Below are positions 54,852 to 63,623 of a DNA stretch of 64,000 bases, piece by piece; position 1 is the first letter of the stretch, and the number at the start of each line of letters is the position of its first letter. The stretch is from Sulfitobacter maritimus (lineage in GTDB: Bacteria > Pseudomonadota > Alphaproteobacteria > Rhodobacterales > Rhodobacteraceae): positions 1 through 64,000 of the forward strand of contig NZ_JABVBB010000019.1 of the NCBI RefSeq assembly GCF_013346665.1. Direction: 5' to 3'. A program made the translations under genes and the position numbers. Under the pieces are notes generated by a model. The model was given only the letters and a program-made list of their open reading frames with translations. It made no database searches and was not told the origin of the DNA.

Positions 54852-55322
54852 ATGAACGAGACCTGTATTTTCTGCCGGATAGCGCAATCAGAATTGCCAG
54901 CCTTCAAACTGTTTGAGGACGATCTGGTGCTGGCCTTTCTGGACCTTCACCCGATCCGCGAAGGACATGCGCTGATTATACCCAAAGAGCACCATCCGTG
55001 GTTTGAAGACCTGCCAGAGCCTGTCGCGGCGCGGATCATGTCCACCGGGCAGCGGTTGGCGCGGGCGATGAAGCACGAGTGGGGGGTGGAGCGCGTTGCC
55101 TTCTTCTTTACCGGCATCCATGTCGCACACACCCATGCCCATGTGGTGCCGATGTTGCACCGGCATGATGTGACCTCGGTGCGGTATCTGGAGGACGGTG
55201 TAGAAGAGTTCTCACTGCCGCCTAAGCCGGAGGACACCGCGCTGGAGCAGACGGCGGATCGTATTCGTGCGCGCTTGGCCCGCACTGATGAACAGGGCGG
55301 AGCGCGATCAGCCTCTGATTAG
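54852..55322 (+). CDS. HIT family protein
   Basis: A 156-residue protein with the histidine triad HTHAHVVP at about 95-102 and the N-terminal CIFCRIAQ zinc/HIT start. HIT proteins hydrolyse or transfer nucleotidyl groups. The stop overlaps tail-to-tail with the DUF5996 gene. It has no evident partner. Confidence 0.93.
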   Translation: MNETCIFCRIAQSELPAFKLFEDDLVLAFLDLHPIREGHALIIPKEHHPWFEDLPEPVAARIMSTGQRLARAMKHEWGVERVAFFFTGIHVAHTHAHVVPMLHRHDVTSVRYLEDGVEEFSLPPKPEDTALEQTADRIRARLARTDEQGGARSASD

Positions 55323-56275
55323 TCCCGATCCACTGGCCGAGGGACGCGAGGTTTGCCCAAGCTACATTCCAGCGCATCCCGGTCCCAATCGCCTGTGTCA
55401 GCCGCAGCTTCATAGGTGGATTGCAAAAACGCCATAAGCGTTCCGCGCGGGTCATCACTGCGTTGTACCGCGTTATAGGGTAAAAGGAACTCCCCAAGGT
55501 CTTTGTCGAAATACGCCGCCTCTGGTTTTACGGGGTAATCAGCAAACCCATCCGCTGTGGGGTACGCGTAGGCATAAAACATGGGCTCTTCGACACCATT
55601 GCCCCCCGGCCAGAAGCCGGCAGAGGAGACCTCATGACTATAGGCTTCCTGCGCCACGTCATCGGGGAGATGCGGAATACCCGCCGGATGCAGCGGCGCG
55701 CGGCGACCAGAAAAGCGGGTCACGGCCAGATCGAGCGCGCCCCAGAACAGATGGACAGGGGAGACTTTGCCCAGAAAACTGGTGCGGAAATGTTCAAACA
55801 CCGGCACGATATGAAGCAGCGCACGGTGATAACGCGCAACCGCTTCGGCGTCATAGGGGCGCTCGGCAGTGTCTTGAGCAAAGGGGGTAGGATCAGGCAC
55901 CTCGTTGGGCGCACCGTGAATGTCGAAAGTGCCGCCCAATGCCTTCACGGCTTTGGCCACTTGCTCATGGAACGTGGCGATGGGCATCGGTTTGAGCGCA
56001 AAAGTCTCCCGCGAATTGCCATCGGTCTCGGCGACGAACTGATGATCGACCAGATCGAGCGTCAGGGTCAGACATCCTTCCGCCTCATGCACTGGGCCAG
56101 TCGTCAGCCCGCGCGGTGTGACATAGAGGGTTGCGTGCCATGAGTGGTTGACCCAAGGGGTATGGGCCAACCGATATTTGCCAAGGATTTGCGTCCAGAG
56201 ATGCAGCGCGGTGCAGGTCTCCGACCAGTCCGCGAAGCCAAGCTCGGGCCATGCGCCTTTCGCGATGTCGCTCAT
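55319..56275 (-). CDS. DUF5996 family protein
   Basis: A 318-residue protein matching the DUF5996 pattern: WPELGFADWSETCTALHLWTQILGK at the start, VNHSWHATLYVTPRGLTT and later SPVHLFWGALDLAVTRFSGR and GFWPGG. The function of this family is not established. It overlaps the GST gene by ATGA and so is translationally coupled to it, placing it in the electrophile-defence operon. Confidence 0.82.
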   Translation of the reverse strand: MSDIAKGAWPELGFADWSETCTALHLWTQILGKYRLAHTPWVNHSWHATLYVTPRGLTTGPVHEAEGCLTLTLDLVDHQFVAETDGNSRETFALKPMPIATFHEQVAKAVKALGGTFDIHGAPNEVPDPTPFAQDTAERPYDAEAVARYHRALLHIVPVFEHFRTSFLGKVSPVHLFWGALDLAVTRFSGRRAPLHPAGIPHLPDDVAQEAYSHEVSSAGFWPGGNGVEEPMFYAYAYPTADGFADYPVKPEAAYFDKDLGEFLLPYNAVQRSDDPRGTLMAFLQSTYEAAADTGDWDRDALECSLGKPRVPRPVDRD

Positions 56276-56895
56276 CCGATTGGCTCCATGTTCTGGCGCT
56301 TCAACGCCAGTTGCACACCTGCGTCCGCTTCCATTCGCACCATATGCTGCTTCAGGGCCGGGTAGTCGTCATAGGACAGCGGGGTCTTTTCGATCCAGCG
56401 CATCAGGACATAGAGAAACGTATCGGCAAAGCTGCGTTTGCCCAAATACCAATCGCCGTTCTCACTCAGGATCTGATCCATCCGCTTGTAATGCATGTCG
56501 AGCTTTTCATAGGTCTTGCGTTTGACCTCTTCGATTGCGGCGTCGCTTTCGGCAAAGTTCTGCGGGCCGAAATGCCCTCCATAGGCGGCGTGAACCTCGG
56601 AGGTCATGTAAGACAGGGCCTCGGCTTCCTTGCGGCCCAGCACCGTGTCGCGGGCATAGCCCTCGCCCCCATGTGCGGCCCCAAGCCAGCTCAGGATCGC
56701 CGCTGCTTCGGTGAGCACATCGCCGTCTTCAAAACGCAGGGCGGGGACTTTGCCCTTGTCGTTGATCGCAAGGTAGTCGTCCTTCTTGTGATCGCCGTAG
56801 GCCATCGTGTGAACCTCGACAGGCGCATCAAGCCAAGCCACCGCAATATTGGGGGCGAGCGAGCAGGTTCCGGGCATGGTGTAAAGCGTAGGCAT
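56272..56895 (-). CDS. Glutathione S-transferase
   Basis: A 207-residue GST: thioredoxin-like N-domain (LYTMPGTCSLAPNIAV, then KGKVPALRFEDGDVLTEAAAI with the cis-Pro and the Glu/Ala glutathione motif) and a helical C-domain. The TxxxxCSLAP start is of beta class, with a Cys at about residue 11. It conjugates or reduces electrophiles with glutathione. It is coupled to the DUF5996 gene and follows an FMN reductase by 36 bp. Confidence 0.9.
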   Translation of the reverse strand: MPTLYTMPGTCSLAPNIAVAWLDAPVEVHTMAYGDHKKDDYLAINDKGKVPALRFEDGDVLTEAAAILSWLGAAHGGEGYARDTVLGRKEAEALSYMTSEVHAAYGGHFGPQNFAESDAAIEEVKRKTYEKLDMHYKRMDQILSENGDWYLGKRSFADTFLYVLMRWIEKTPLSYDDYPALKQHMVRMEADAGVQLALKRQNMEPIG

Positions 56896-56931
56896 GTTGT
56901 GTCTCCTTTGAGGGGGATTGCAAACGGCGGA

Positions 56932-57486
56932 TCACTGCGCGGCGGCGAACTCGGTGAAACCGGCAAGGTAGGCTTTCAGACGCTCGGTCGTTTTTTCATC
57001 GGTCATCGCGCCATTCTCGTCGAACACATCGCCCGCGCGGGCGACCATCAGGCGGCCTTCGTGCCATTGGCGGGTGGTCAGGGTGCGCAGAACGCTGAGC
57101 CACGCATCTTGCGACAGGATCGTGCCAAACCCGCCAGGCGACGCGCCAAGAACGGCAAAGGGCTTGCCGCCGAACACCTTGGAGATGTCGCTGGCAGGGC
57201 GGCTTGTCCAGTCAATCGCGTTTTTCAGAACGCCGGGGATCGAGTTGTTGTATTCGGGCGAAAACAGGATCACGCCGTCTGCTGCGATGATCTGCTCTTT
57301 CAGCCGCACCACTGCCTCGGGGAGGCCGTGGGCCTGTTCCTCGTCTGCGTTATAAAGCGGGATTTCTGCGATACTGCCTTCGACCAGCGTGCTGCCTTCT
57401 GGCATCAAATTCTGCGCTGCGTGCAGCAGGGCGGTGTTAAACGAGCCTTTTCGTAGGCTGCCCGATATTCCGAGGATCTGTGTCAT
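56932..57486 (-). CDS. NAD(P)H-dependent FMN reductase (chromate/quinone reductase-like)
   Basis: A 184-residue flavodoxin-like protein of the NADPH-dependent FMN reductase family. FMN-binding parts are GISGSLRKGSFNTALL and SPEYNNSIPGVLKNAIDW. Relatives include ChrR and YieF, which reduce quinones and chromate. It lies between DoxX (with a terminator between) and GST, in a cluster devoted to electrophile stress. Confidence 0.92.
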   Translation of the reverse strand: MTQILGISGSLRKGSFNTALLHAAQNLMPEGSTLVEGSIAEIPLYNADEEQAHGLPEAVVRLKEQIIAADGVILFSPEYNNSIPGVLKNAIDWTSRPASDISKVFGGKPFAVLGASPGGFGTILSQDAWLSVLRTLTTRQWHEGRLMVARAGDVFDENGAMTDEKTTERLKAYLAGFTEFAAAQ

Positions 57487-57533
57487 GGGTCACCTTTCGC
57501 GCTTCTTCGTCCGATGAACTGCGGCATCTGGCC

Positions 57534-57570
57534 AAAAAGACAAGGGGCGCCGCGTGAACGATGCCCCTTG
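57534..57570 (-). terminator. Rho-independent terminator after doxX
   Basis: Arms CAAGGGGC (57541-57548) and GCCCCTTG (57563-57570). Read on the minus strand, the stem is followed by TCTTTTT (A-run at 57534-57538 on the plus strand), 22 bp after the doxX stop. Confidence 0.85.
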
Positions 57571-57591
57571 CTGTAATGGTAAGGCGAAGAC

Positions 57592-58023
57592 TTAAGCCTT
57601 CAACGCCTGCGGTATAAAACCGTCAATCACTGGCAGTTTGCGCAGGGCAAAGGCACCGCCGCCTTGGATGGCCACAACGACAGCCAGTGCCACAAGCAGC
57701 GCGGGGAATTCCCAGCCGCCACCTTCGTTGCTGAACAGCCAACCGTTGCCGAGGTGAACCCAGAGCGAGCCAATCAGAACCGGCAGCGACAAGATCGCGG
57801 CAAGACGGGTATAGAGACCGGCGATGATGGCGACACCGCCGACGACTTCGGCGAAAACAGTCAGATAGGCGGCGATGGCGGGCAGGTCGAGGCTGCCAAA
57901 GAAGGCCACGGTGCCGGGCAGGGTAAAGACGAAAAGCTTGAGCAAGCCATGCGCCAAAAGAACGACGCCGAGCGACAGGCGGGCGAGAGTGGCGCCGACA
58001 TTGGTGTTGGTTTCAAAGGTCAT
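57592..58023 (-). CDS. DoxX family membrane protein
   Basis: A 143-residue membrane protein with four hydrophobic helices and the DoxX pattern LARLSLGVVLLAHGLLKLFVFT and AEVVGGVAIIAGLYTRLAA. DoxX/YphA proteins often accompany quinone and thiol stress genes. GGAG precedes the ATG. It has its own terminator. Confidence 0.9.
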   Translation of the reverse strand: MTFETNTNVGATLARLSLGVVLLAHGLLKLFVFTLPGTVAFFGSLDLPAIAAYLTVFAEVVGGVAIIAGLYTRLAAILSLPVLIGSLWVHLGNGWLFSNEGGGWEFPALLVALAVVVAIQGGGAFALRKLPVIDGFIPQALKA

Positions 58024-58196
58024 GGTGTATCTCCTGATGAGCGTGTCTGTTGTCTGCGCCCTATATCGACCATTGCGCCGCGGTTTATAATACGGAGATT
58101 TGGCAGTTTATTGCTTCCATGCGGGATGTAATCGCGCAATGCGTGGGTTGCGCTTGGGAGTGGCTCGACCACAGCCGCTTCCCTTGAACTGCGCTG

Positions 58197-58538
58197 TCAG
58201 ACGTCGATCTTTTCGATGTTTTTCAGCACCGCATGGACGGCAAGACCTGTCTCGGTCAGCCCATAGGTGACCTTTGGCGGAATGGTGTTTTCCTGCTCAC
58301 GCCAGACCAGCCCGTCGGCTTCTAACTCACGCAAGCGGGTGGTGAGAACCTTGGGCGAGATCCCGTCAATCTGACGGCGTAGGACGCCAAAACGGCAGGC
58401 CTGTTTTTCGCCCAGCACATAAATCACATGGGTTTTCCATTGGCCCCAGAGCTTACGCAGAAGCTTGTCCGCCCCACAGGGCATATTAACCTCGACCGTC
58501 TCATCCGAAGCAGGATTGGCTTTCTGTGTGGTTTCCAT
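58197..58538 (-). CDS. HxlR family regulator (YodB-like)
   Basis: A 113-residue winged-helix protein: LLRKLWGQWKTHVIYVLGEKQACRFGVLRRQIDGISPKVLTTRLRELEADG covers most of the DNA-binding domain. C21 sits where YodB/HypR have their redox-sensing cysteine, and C48 is a second candidate. YodB-type proteins repress quinone-detoxification genes until the cysteine is modified. It diverges from the dioxygenase gene at 58650, which it probably controls. Confidence 0.9.
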   Translation of the reverse strand: METTQKANPASDETVEVNMPCGADKLLRKLWGQWKTHVIYVLGEKQACRFGVLRRQIDGISPKVLTTRLRELEADGLVWREQENTIPPKVTYGLTETGLAVHAVLKNIEKIDV

Positions 58539-58649
58539 TTGGTAACGACTTTCAATAGGTGACTTGCGTCCTAGATATGGCCTCAACGGACGAACACAAT
58601 GCGCCAATGGCTTCTTCTTACATGCTATTTGCGCTGAAAGGAGAGTACC
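58539..58649. promoter_or_regulatory. Divergent promoter region, hxlR and dioxygenase cluster
   Basis: 111 bp containing the start regions of two divergent transcripts. GGTAACGACTT and GGTGACTTGCG are two partly similar stretches 16-18 bp apart that could be half-sites. GGAGAG before 58650 is the dioxygenase ribosome site. Confidence 0.4.
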
Positions 58650-59579
58650 ATGTCTCATACCGAAAACCGGGCCATCCCCGGTCTGCACCATGTCACCGCG
58701 ATCTCTGGCCCGCCGCAGGATAACCTTGATTTCTGGGTTGGTACCCTTGGTCAGCGGCTGGTGAAGCGCACCGTGAACTTTGACGATCCCGGCACCTATC
58801 ACCTCTATTACGGGGATAAGGACGCCGCGCCCGGATCGATCATGACCTTCTTCCCCTTCGTGGATGCTGGCCCCGGCCGTGCAGGCGCGGGCATGGCTTC
58901 TGCCGTGGCCTATGCGATCCCTGATCTTGATCAGCGCATGGGCAATCTGGCAGAGGCCGCGATTGATTTCGATGGACCGTTCGAGCGCTTTGGTGAGCGG
59001 GCCATCGCGTTGAAAGACCCCGACGGGCTGCGCGTGGAGCTGATCGAAGGCGGGGCGAAGGATGAGGGGTTTCACTCCGTCACGCTTTGGCTTGATGAGA
59101 TCGCGTCCACTGCTGGGGTTCTGGAGGCGATGGGCTATGAGCGCGAAGGCGAAGATGCTACCGCGACGGGCGGCACAGACGGCAAAGAGACCCGCGTGCG
59201 CTATCGATCGACCGATCCTGAGCGCGGCTCTGCGGTCGATCTCATGACCTCGGACGCACGTTCTATCGGGCGGCCCGGAGCAGGCACCATTCACCACGTC
59301 GCCTTCCGGGCGCGGGATGAAGCGGAGCAACTGGCATGGCGTGAGCGGCTCTCGGCAATCGGGCAAGAGGTGACGCCGGTGATCGACCGGCAGTATTTCG
59401 ACGCGATCTACTTCCGCACGCCGGGTGGGGTGCTGTTTGAGATTGCCACCGATCCGCCCGGATTTGCCGTGGACGAAGACCCGGCACATTTAGGGGAAGC
59501 GCTGAAACTGCCCGAAAAATACGAGGCGCACCGCACCCGTATCGAGCAGGTTCTGCCAGAAATCCGGGTGCCATCATGA
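58650..59579 (+). CDS. Ring-cleaving dioxygenase of the VOC/MhqO family (copy 2)
   Basis: A 309-residue double-VOC protein similar to the one at 27904-28836, with metal-site regions GLHHVTAISGPP, TIHHVAFRARDE and GGVLFEIATDPPGF. Expected to open hydroquinone or catechol rings. It is the first gene of a tight plus-strand operon; its stop overlaps the next gene by ATGA. Confidence 0.93.
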   Translation: MSHTENRAIPGLHHVTAISGPPQDNLDFWVGTLGQRLVKRTVNFDDPGTYHLYYGDKDAAPGSIMTFFPFVDAGPGRAGAGMASAVAYAIPDLDQRMGNLAEAAIDFDGPFERFGERAIALKDPDGLRVELIEGGAKDEGFHSVTLWLDEIASTAGVLEAMGYEREGEDATATGGTDGKETRVRYRSTDPERGSAVDLMTSDARSIGRPGAGTIHHVAFRARDEAEQLAWRERLSAIGQEVTPVIDRQYFDAIYFRTPGGVLFEIATDPPGFAVDEDPAHLGEALKLPEKYEAHRTRIEQVLPEIRVPS

Positions 59580-60277
59580 GCGGCGTACAGACAAAAACCC
59601 GCGGCTCCGGTCCTCATGCGGAGCAACGTTTGGTGACATCCGGTGCTTCGCTGGACCGCGCGCGGCTGGCGTTGGTGATGATCCATGGCCGAGGTGGCGG
59701 GCCGGAGGATATGGTCGGCTTGGCCGATCACCTCGCTCTGCCGGACGTGGCGGTATTCGCACCGCAGGCGGCGGGGCGGTCGTGGTGGCCGGACAGTTTC
59801 CTTGCGCCGCTGGAGGCCAATGAGCCGGGGTTAAGCAGTGGGCTGAGCGTTGTCTCGAACCTGCTGGATGATCTGAACGAGCAGGGCTTTGGCCCCGAGC
59901 AGGTCGCACTGGTCGGGTTCTCGCAAGGCGCTTGTCTGGCGATTGAGGCTGCCGCACGGCTGGCCCGTCCATTCCGCGCTGTGGCTGCGCTGTCAGGTGG
60001 TTTGGTCGGTACCGGCGAGACGGGCGGTGCGCCGCGTGCTGATTTGTATGACCGCCCAGCTAAAACCTTTGACTACGATGGGCAGCTGTCAGACGTGCCG
60101 GTGTTGATCGGTTGCCACGAACAAGACCCGCATATCCCACTGGCCCGCGTACGCGAAAGCGCTAAGGTGTTGGGCACGATGGGCGCCAAGGTCGACACGC
60201 TGGTCATCCCCGGCGCGGGCCACGGCATCATCGCAGAAGAGGCCGCTTGGCTGCGTAAACATCTGAACAAGGCATGA
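59576..60277 (+). CDS. Alpha/beta hydrolase (phospholipase/carboxylesterase, MhqD-like)
   Basis: A 233-residue serine hydrolase: nucleophile Ser in VGFSQGACLA (about residue 112), Asp in GCHEQDPHIP, His in GAGHGII. Its neighbourhood after an MhqO-type dioxygenase parallels the mhqNOP/mhqD genes induced by methylhydroquinone in Bacillus. Its substrate there is also unclear. Translationally coupled to the previous gene. Confidence 0.9.
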   Translation: MSGVQTKTRGSGPHAEQRLVTSGASLDRARLALVMIHGRGGGPEDMVGLADHLALPDVAVFAPQAAGRSWWPDSFLAPLEANEPGLSSGLSVVSNLLDDLNEQGFGPEQVALVGFSQGACLAIEAAARLARPFRAVAALSGGLVGTGETGGAPRADLYDRPAKTFDYDGQLSDVPVLIGCHEQDPHIPLARVRESAKVLGTMGAKVDTLVIPGAGHGIIAEEAAWLRKHLNKA

Positions 60278-60288
60278 AGGGAGCACCG

Positions 60289-60591
60289 ATGGACAATGAG
60301 TTTGAGATCACTCGCGAAGAGGGTGACAGCAAGGGTCGCTATTTCGCTGTCGTCGATGGGCATGAGGCCGAGATGACCTATTCCCGCATGGGCGAAAGCA
60401 CGATCATCATTGACCACACCGGCGTCCCGGATGCGTTGCGCGGGCGCGGTGTCGGTCAGGCGCTGGTCAAACGCGGGGTCGAGGATGCCCGCGCGGAGGG
60501 GCGCAAGATCGTTCCGCTTTGCCCCTTCGCCAAAGCGCAGATTGAGCGTCACGCGGAATGGCAGGATGTGCTACAAAAGAAAAACCCATAA
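60289..60591 (+). CDS. YidJ/GNAT-like N-acetyltransferase
   Basis: A 100-residue protein of the N-acetyltransferase YjdJ type. The acetyl-CoA loop is ALRGRGVGQALVKRGVEDAR (R-G-x-G-V/A). The ATG at 60289 has GGGAG upstream. It contains IVPLCPFAKAQIERH, where the Cys-Pro-Phe segment is typical for the family. It lies between the esterase (11 bp) and pirin (12 bp) genes. Confidence 0.85.
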   Translation: MDNEFEITREEGDSKGRYFAVVDGHEAEMTYSRMGESTIIIDHTGVPDALRGRGVGQALVKRGVEDARAEGRKIVPLCPFAKAQIERHAEWQDVLQKKNP

Positions 60592-60603
60592 AGGAGTTCT
60601 GCG

Positions 60604-61581
60604 ATGAGTTGGAGCCCATGCCCCGATCCCGTCCCCGGTGATGCCGAAAGCGTTGATGCCATTGAAACCCTGATTGTGCCGCGCGCGGTCGATCTTGGCG
60701 AAATGGAAGTGCGCCGGGCATTGCCATCGGAAAAACGCCAAATGGTCGGGCCTTTCATCTTCTTTGACCAGATGGGTCCGGCGGAGTTCCTGACCGATCA
60801 GGGCATCGACGTGCGCCCGCATCCGCATATCAACCTCGCCACGCTGACCTATCTGTTTGAGGGACAAATCCACCACCGCGACAGTCTTGGCACCGATCTC
60901 GCGATTGAGCCCGGCGCGGTGAATTGGATGAAAGCAGGCAAGGGGATCGTCCATTCGGAACGCACTTCGCCCGAACGGAAAAAGACCGGCCAGCGGTTGT
61001 TCGGCCTGCAAACTTGGATGGCGCTGCCTGAGAATGAAGAGGAGTCCGACCCCGATTTCATGCATCACGGCAAGACCGATCTGCCAACGGTTGATGCCGA
61101 CGGGCTGACGGCGCGGCTTATCGCAGGCTCTGCCTTTGGCGTAACCTCTCCGCTTAAGACAGCCTCAGATACGCTATACGCCGACATCACCCTCGCGCCC
61201 GGAGCGAAAGCGCCCATCGTGGCCAATACCGAGGAACGCGCGCTTTACACCATTCGCGGCAAGATCGATGTCTCTGGCGATACTTTCGAGCCGGGGCAGT
61301 TGTTGGTCCTGCGGCCCGGGGATGAGGTCACGGTCAAAGGCGTTGACGATGGCACCGGTGATCACGCGCGTTTCATGCTCTTTGGCGGTGCGCCGATGGA
61401 AGGGCCGCGCTACATCTGGTGGAACTTCGTCTCATCACGCAAGGACCGCATTGAGCAGGCGCGGGAGGAATGGCGCCGGGGCCGGTTCGAGACCGTGCCG
61501 GGCGATGAGGAAGAGTTCATCCCCGCGCCCGAGGGCAAACCCAAGATCATGCGTGCCGAAGGGGGCGTATTCTACCCATGA
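60604..61581 (+). CDS. Pirin family protein
   Basis: A 325-residue bicupin. N-terminal pirin signatures: FIFFDQMGPAEFL, DVRPHPHINLATLTYLFEG and HRDSLGTDLAIEPGAVNWM. Metal-binding His and Glu are conserved there, consistent with quercetinase-like or redox-sensor activity described in the family. The stop overlaps the Kef-antiporter start by ATGA. Confidence 0.94.
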   Translation: MSWSPCPDPVPGDAESVDAIETLIVPRAVDLGEMEVRRALPSEKRQMVGPFIFFDQMGPAEFLTDQGIDVRPHPHINLATLTYLFEGQIHHRDSLGTDLAIEPGAVNWMKAGKGIVHSERTSPERKKTGQRLFGLQTWMALPENEEESDPDFMHHGKTDLPTVDADGLTARLIAGSAFGVTSPLKTASDTLYADITLAPGAKAPIVANTEERALYTIRGKIDVSGDTFEPGQLLVLRPGDEVTVKGVDDGTGDHARFMLFGGAPMEGPRYIWWNFVSSRKDRIEQAREEWRRGRFETVPGDEEEFIPAPEGKPKIMRAEGGVFYP

Positions 61582-63446
61582 AGTCAGCCCTGTCAGCCCT
61601 CTGCGCCCTTCCGGTTCTCTTGACCGCGACGGGCGCACCGGCATTCGCTGCTGAAGCGGAAAACGCCCGCAGCATGTTCGGCCTTGTCGGTATGGAGCTG
61701 GCCTTTCTCGAAGCATTGGCGCTGATCGCGCTGGCCTGTATCTTCGTGCCAATTTCCCGCGCCTTGGGGCTGGGTACTGTGATCGGCTATCTGGTGGCTG
61801 GCGTGGTGGCGGGGATCGTGCTTGCGATCTCCTTTACCCGCGATCCCGGTGAGCTTTTGCATTTCGCCGAGTTTGGTGTGGTGCTGTTCCTCTTTGTTAT
61901 CGGGTTGGAGTTTCGTCCGGCGCGTTTGTGGGAAATGCGCGGTACGATCTTTGGCCGGGGGCTGGTGCAGGTGATGGTCTGCGCGGCGCTGCTGACCGCT
62001 GCGGCGCTGCTTGTCGGGCTTGAATGGCGCGTGGCGCTGATTGTCGGGCTGGGGCTGGCGCTGTCATCCACCGCGCTGGTGATGCGCGGCATTGACGACG
62101 GCGGGGAGCGTAATTCGGTCTTTGGTCAAACCGCCTTTGCCATTTTGCTGTTCGAAGACCTCGCCATCGTGCCGTTTTTGCTGCTGGTCACGCTGCTGGC
62201 CCCTTCGGGCGAGGAAGCGAGTTTGGCAGACAGTCTGCAAGCCACGGCCATCGGCATTGGCGCCATCACTGCGCTGATCCTCATCGGACGCTATGCACTC
62301 GACCCGATCTTTCGCATCATCGCGCGTACCCGCACGCCGGAGCTGATGACCGCTGCCGCGCTCGGTGTTGTGGTCTTTGCCGCGCTGATCATGGCAGCGG
62401 CGGGGCTTTCCTATGCGATGGGGGCGTTTATCGCCGGGGTGATGTTGGCGGAATCCTCGTACCGGCATGAGGTCGAGGCCGATATCGAGCCTTTCCGGGG
62501 TTTGTTCATGGGGTTGTTCTTTGTCGCCGTGGGGCTTTCGCTTGATCTGCGCGCCGTGGCTGACAATTGGCTGATTATTCTGCTGGCTGTGCCGATCACC
62601 GTCGCGCTGAAGGGGCTGGGCGCTTATGTGGTGAACCGTGCCTTTGGCACGCCGCATCCCATCGCGCTGCGCATTGCCTTTGCCATGGGGCAGCACGGGG
62701 AATTCGGCTTTGTCTTGTTCGCCGCCGCCAGTTCTGCCCTGTTGCTGCCGCAGGAATTGTCATCAATCGTCGTGGCAATCGTCACCCTATCAATGGCGCT
62801 TTCATCACAAGCGGACCGCGCCTATCGCTTGGTCGTCCGGCAACCCGCCCGAGAAACGATTGACGAGGATTACACAGATGCCGAGGGCAGCGTGTTGATC
62901 ATTGGATTCGGTCGGGTCGGCCAATTGGTGGCGCAGCCGCTTTTGGCTGAGGGCGTGTCGGTTACCCTGCTGGACCATGACGCCGACCGTATTCGCGAGG
63001 CCAAGCGGTTTAATGAGCGGGTGCATTTTGGCGACGGCACGCGGGCCGATGTGCTGGCCGCCGCCGGGGCGGAGACCGCCAAGGTGATTGTCGTGGCCAC
63101 GGATGATCCTGACACCACGCTGAAGATCGTCAAAATCGTGCATCGCAAATTCCCGAACGCAAAGCTGCTCGCCCGCGCGCATGACCGTATCCACGCGGTC
63201 CGTCTGGCGGGCGAAGGGGTGCCGAATGACGCGATCCTGCGGGAGACATGGCTCTCTGCGCTGGCGCTTGGCGGGTTGACCCTGCGGGCCTTGGGCTATG
63301 CCGACGGGGACGCAGACGACGTGATTGCCCGCCTGCGCAAACGCGATTCTGAACGGCTGGCCGAACAGATCACTGCTGCGCGGGACGAAAGCGAGCGTGC
63401 GCAGATCGTTGCGGCAATCACGCCAGAGCCGGTACGGGGCAGGTAG
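61578..63446 (+). CDS. Kef-type K+:H+ antiporter (CPA2 family) with TrkA-N domain
   Basis: A 622-residue protein: signal/first helix, about twelve membrane helices (about 30-420) typical of CPA2 exchangers, and a C-terminal TrkA-N NAD-binding domain (about 435-560: VLIIGFGRVGQLVAQPLL). The loop HEVEADIEPFRGLFMGLFFVAVGLSLDL resembles the regulatory HALETDI loop of KefC. KefB/KefC export potassium on exposure to electrophiles such as methylglyoxal. It is coupled to pirin in a quinone/electrophile operon, which fits a KefC-like role, but no glutathione gating is shown by sequence. Confidence 0.88.
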   Translation: MKSALSALCALPVLLTATGAPAFAAEAENARSMFGLVGMELAFLEALALIALACIFVPISRALGLGTVIGYLVAGVVAGIVLAISFTRDPGELLHFAEFGVVLFLFVIGLEFRPARLWEMRGTIFGRGLVQVMVCAALLTAAALLVGLEWRVALIVGLGLALSSTALVMRGIDDGGERNSVFGQTAFAILLFEDLAIVPFLLLVTLLAPSGEEASLADSLQATAIGIGAITALILIGRYALDPIFRIIARTRTPELMTAAALGVVVFAALIMAAAGLSYAMGAFIAGVMLAESSYRHEVEADIEPFRGLFMGLFFVAVGLSLDLRAVADNWLIILLAVPITVALKGLGAYVVNRAFGTPHPIALRIAFAMGQHGEFGFVLFAAASSALLLPQELSSIVVAIVTLSMALSSQADRAYRLVVRQPARETIDEDYTDAEGSVLIIGFGRVGQLVAQPLLAEGVSVTLLDHDADRIREAKRFNERVHFGDGTRADVLAAAGAETAKVIVVATDDPDTTLKIVKIVHRKFPNAKLLARAHDRIHAVRLAGEGVPNDAILRETWLSALALGGLTLRALGYADGDADDVIARLRKRDSERLAEQITAARDESERAQIVAAITPEPVRGR

Positions 63447-63623
63447 CAAGACATTCGTCTGATCCCCCATTTCGAAGGCAGCCTGTTCTTTCCCCGCGCT
63501 AAATCGCAGAAGCCGCGCCCTTTTTCCAAGCCGCGGTGTTCAGTTTCCCCGCGCAAACCGCCATAGGCAGAGCATTGGGCTTTGCGCGGGCACGCGGCGT
63601 GCCATGGGCGGGGGAGACAGCAG

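Noticed and set aside
58539..59489. N-terminal extension of the HxlR frame to about 430 codons
   Set aside because: The extension is antisense to the dioxygenase gene; only the last 113 codons match HxlR.
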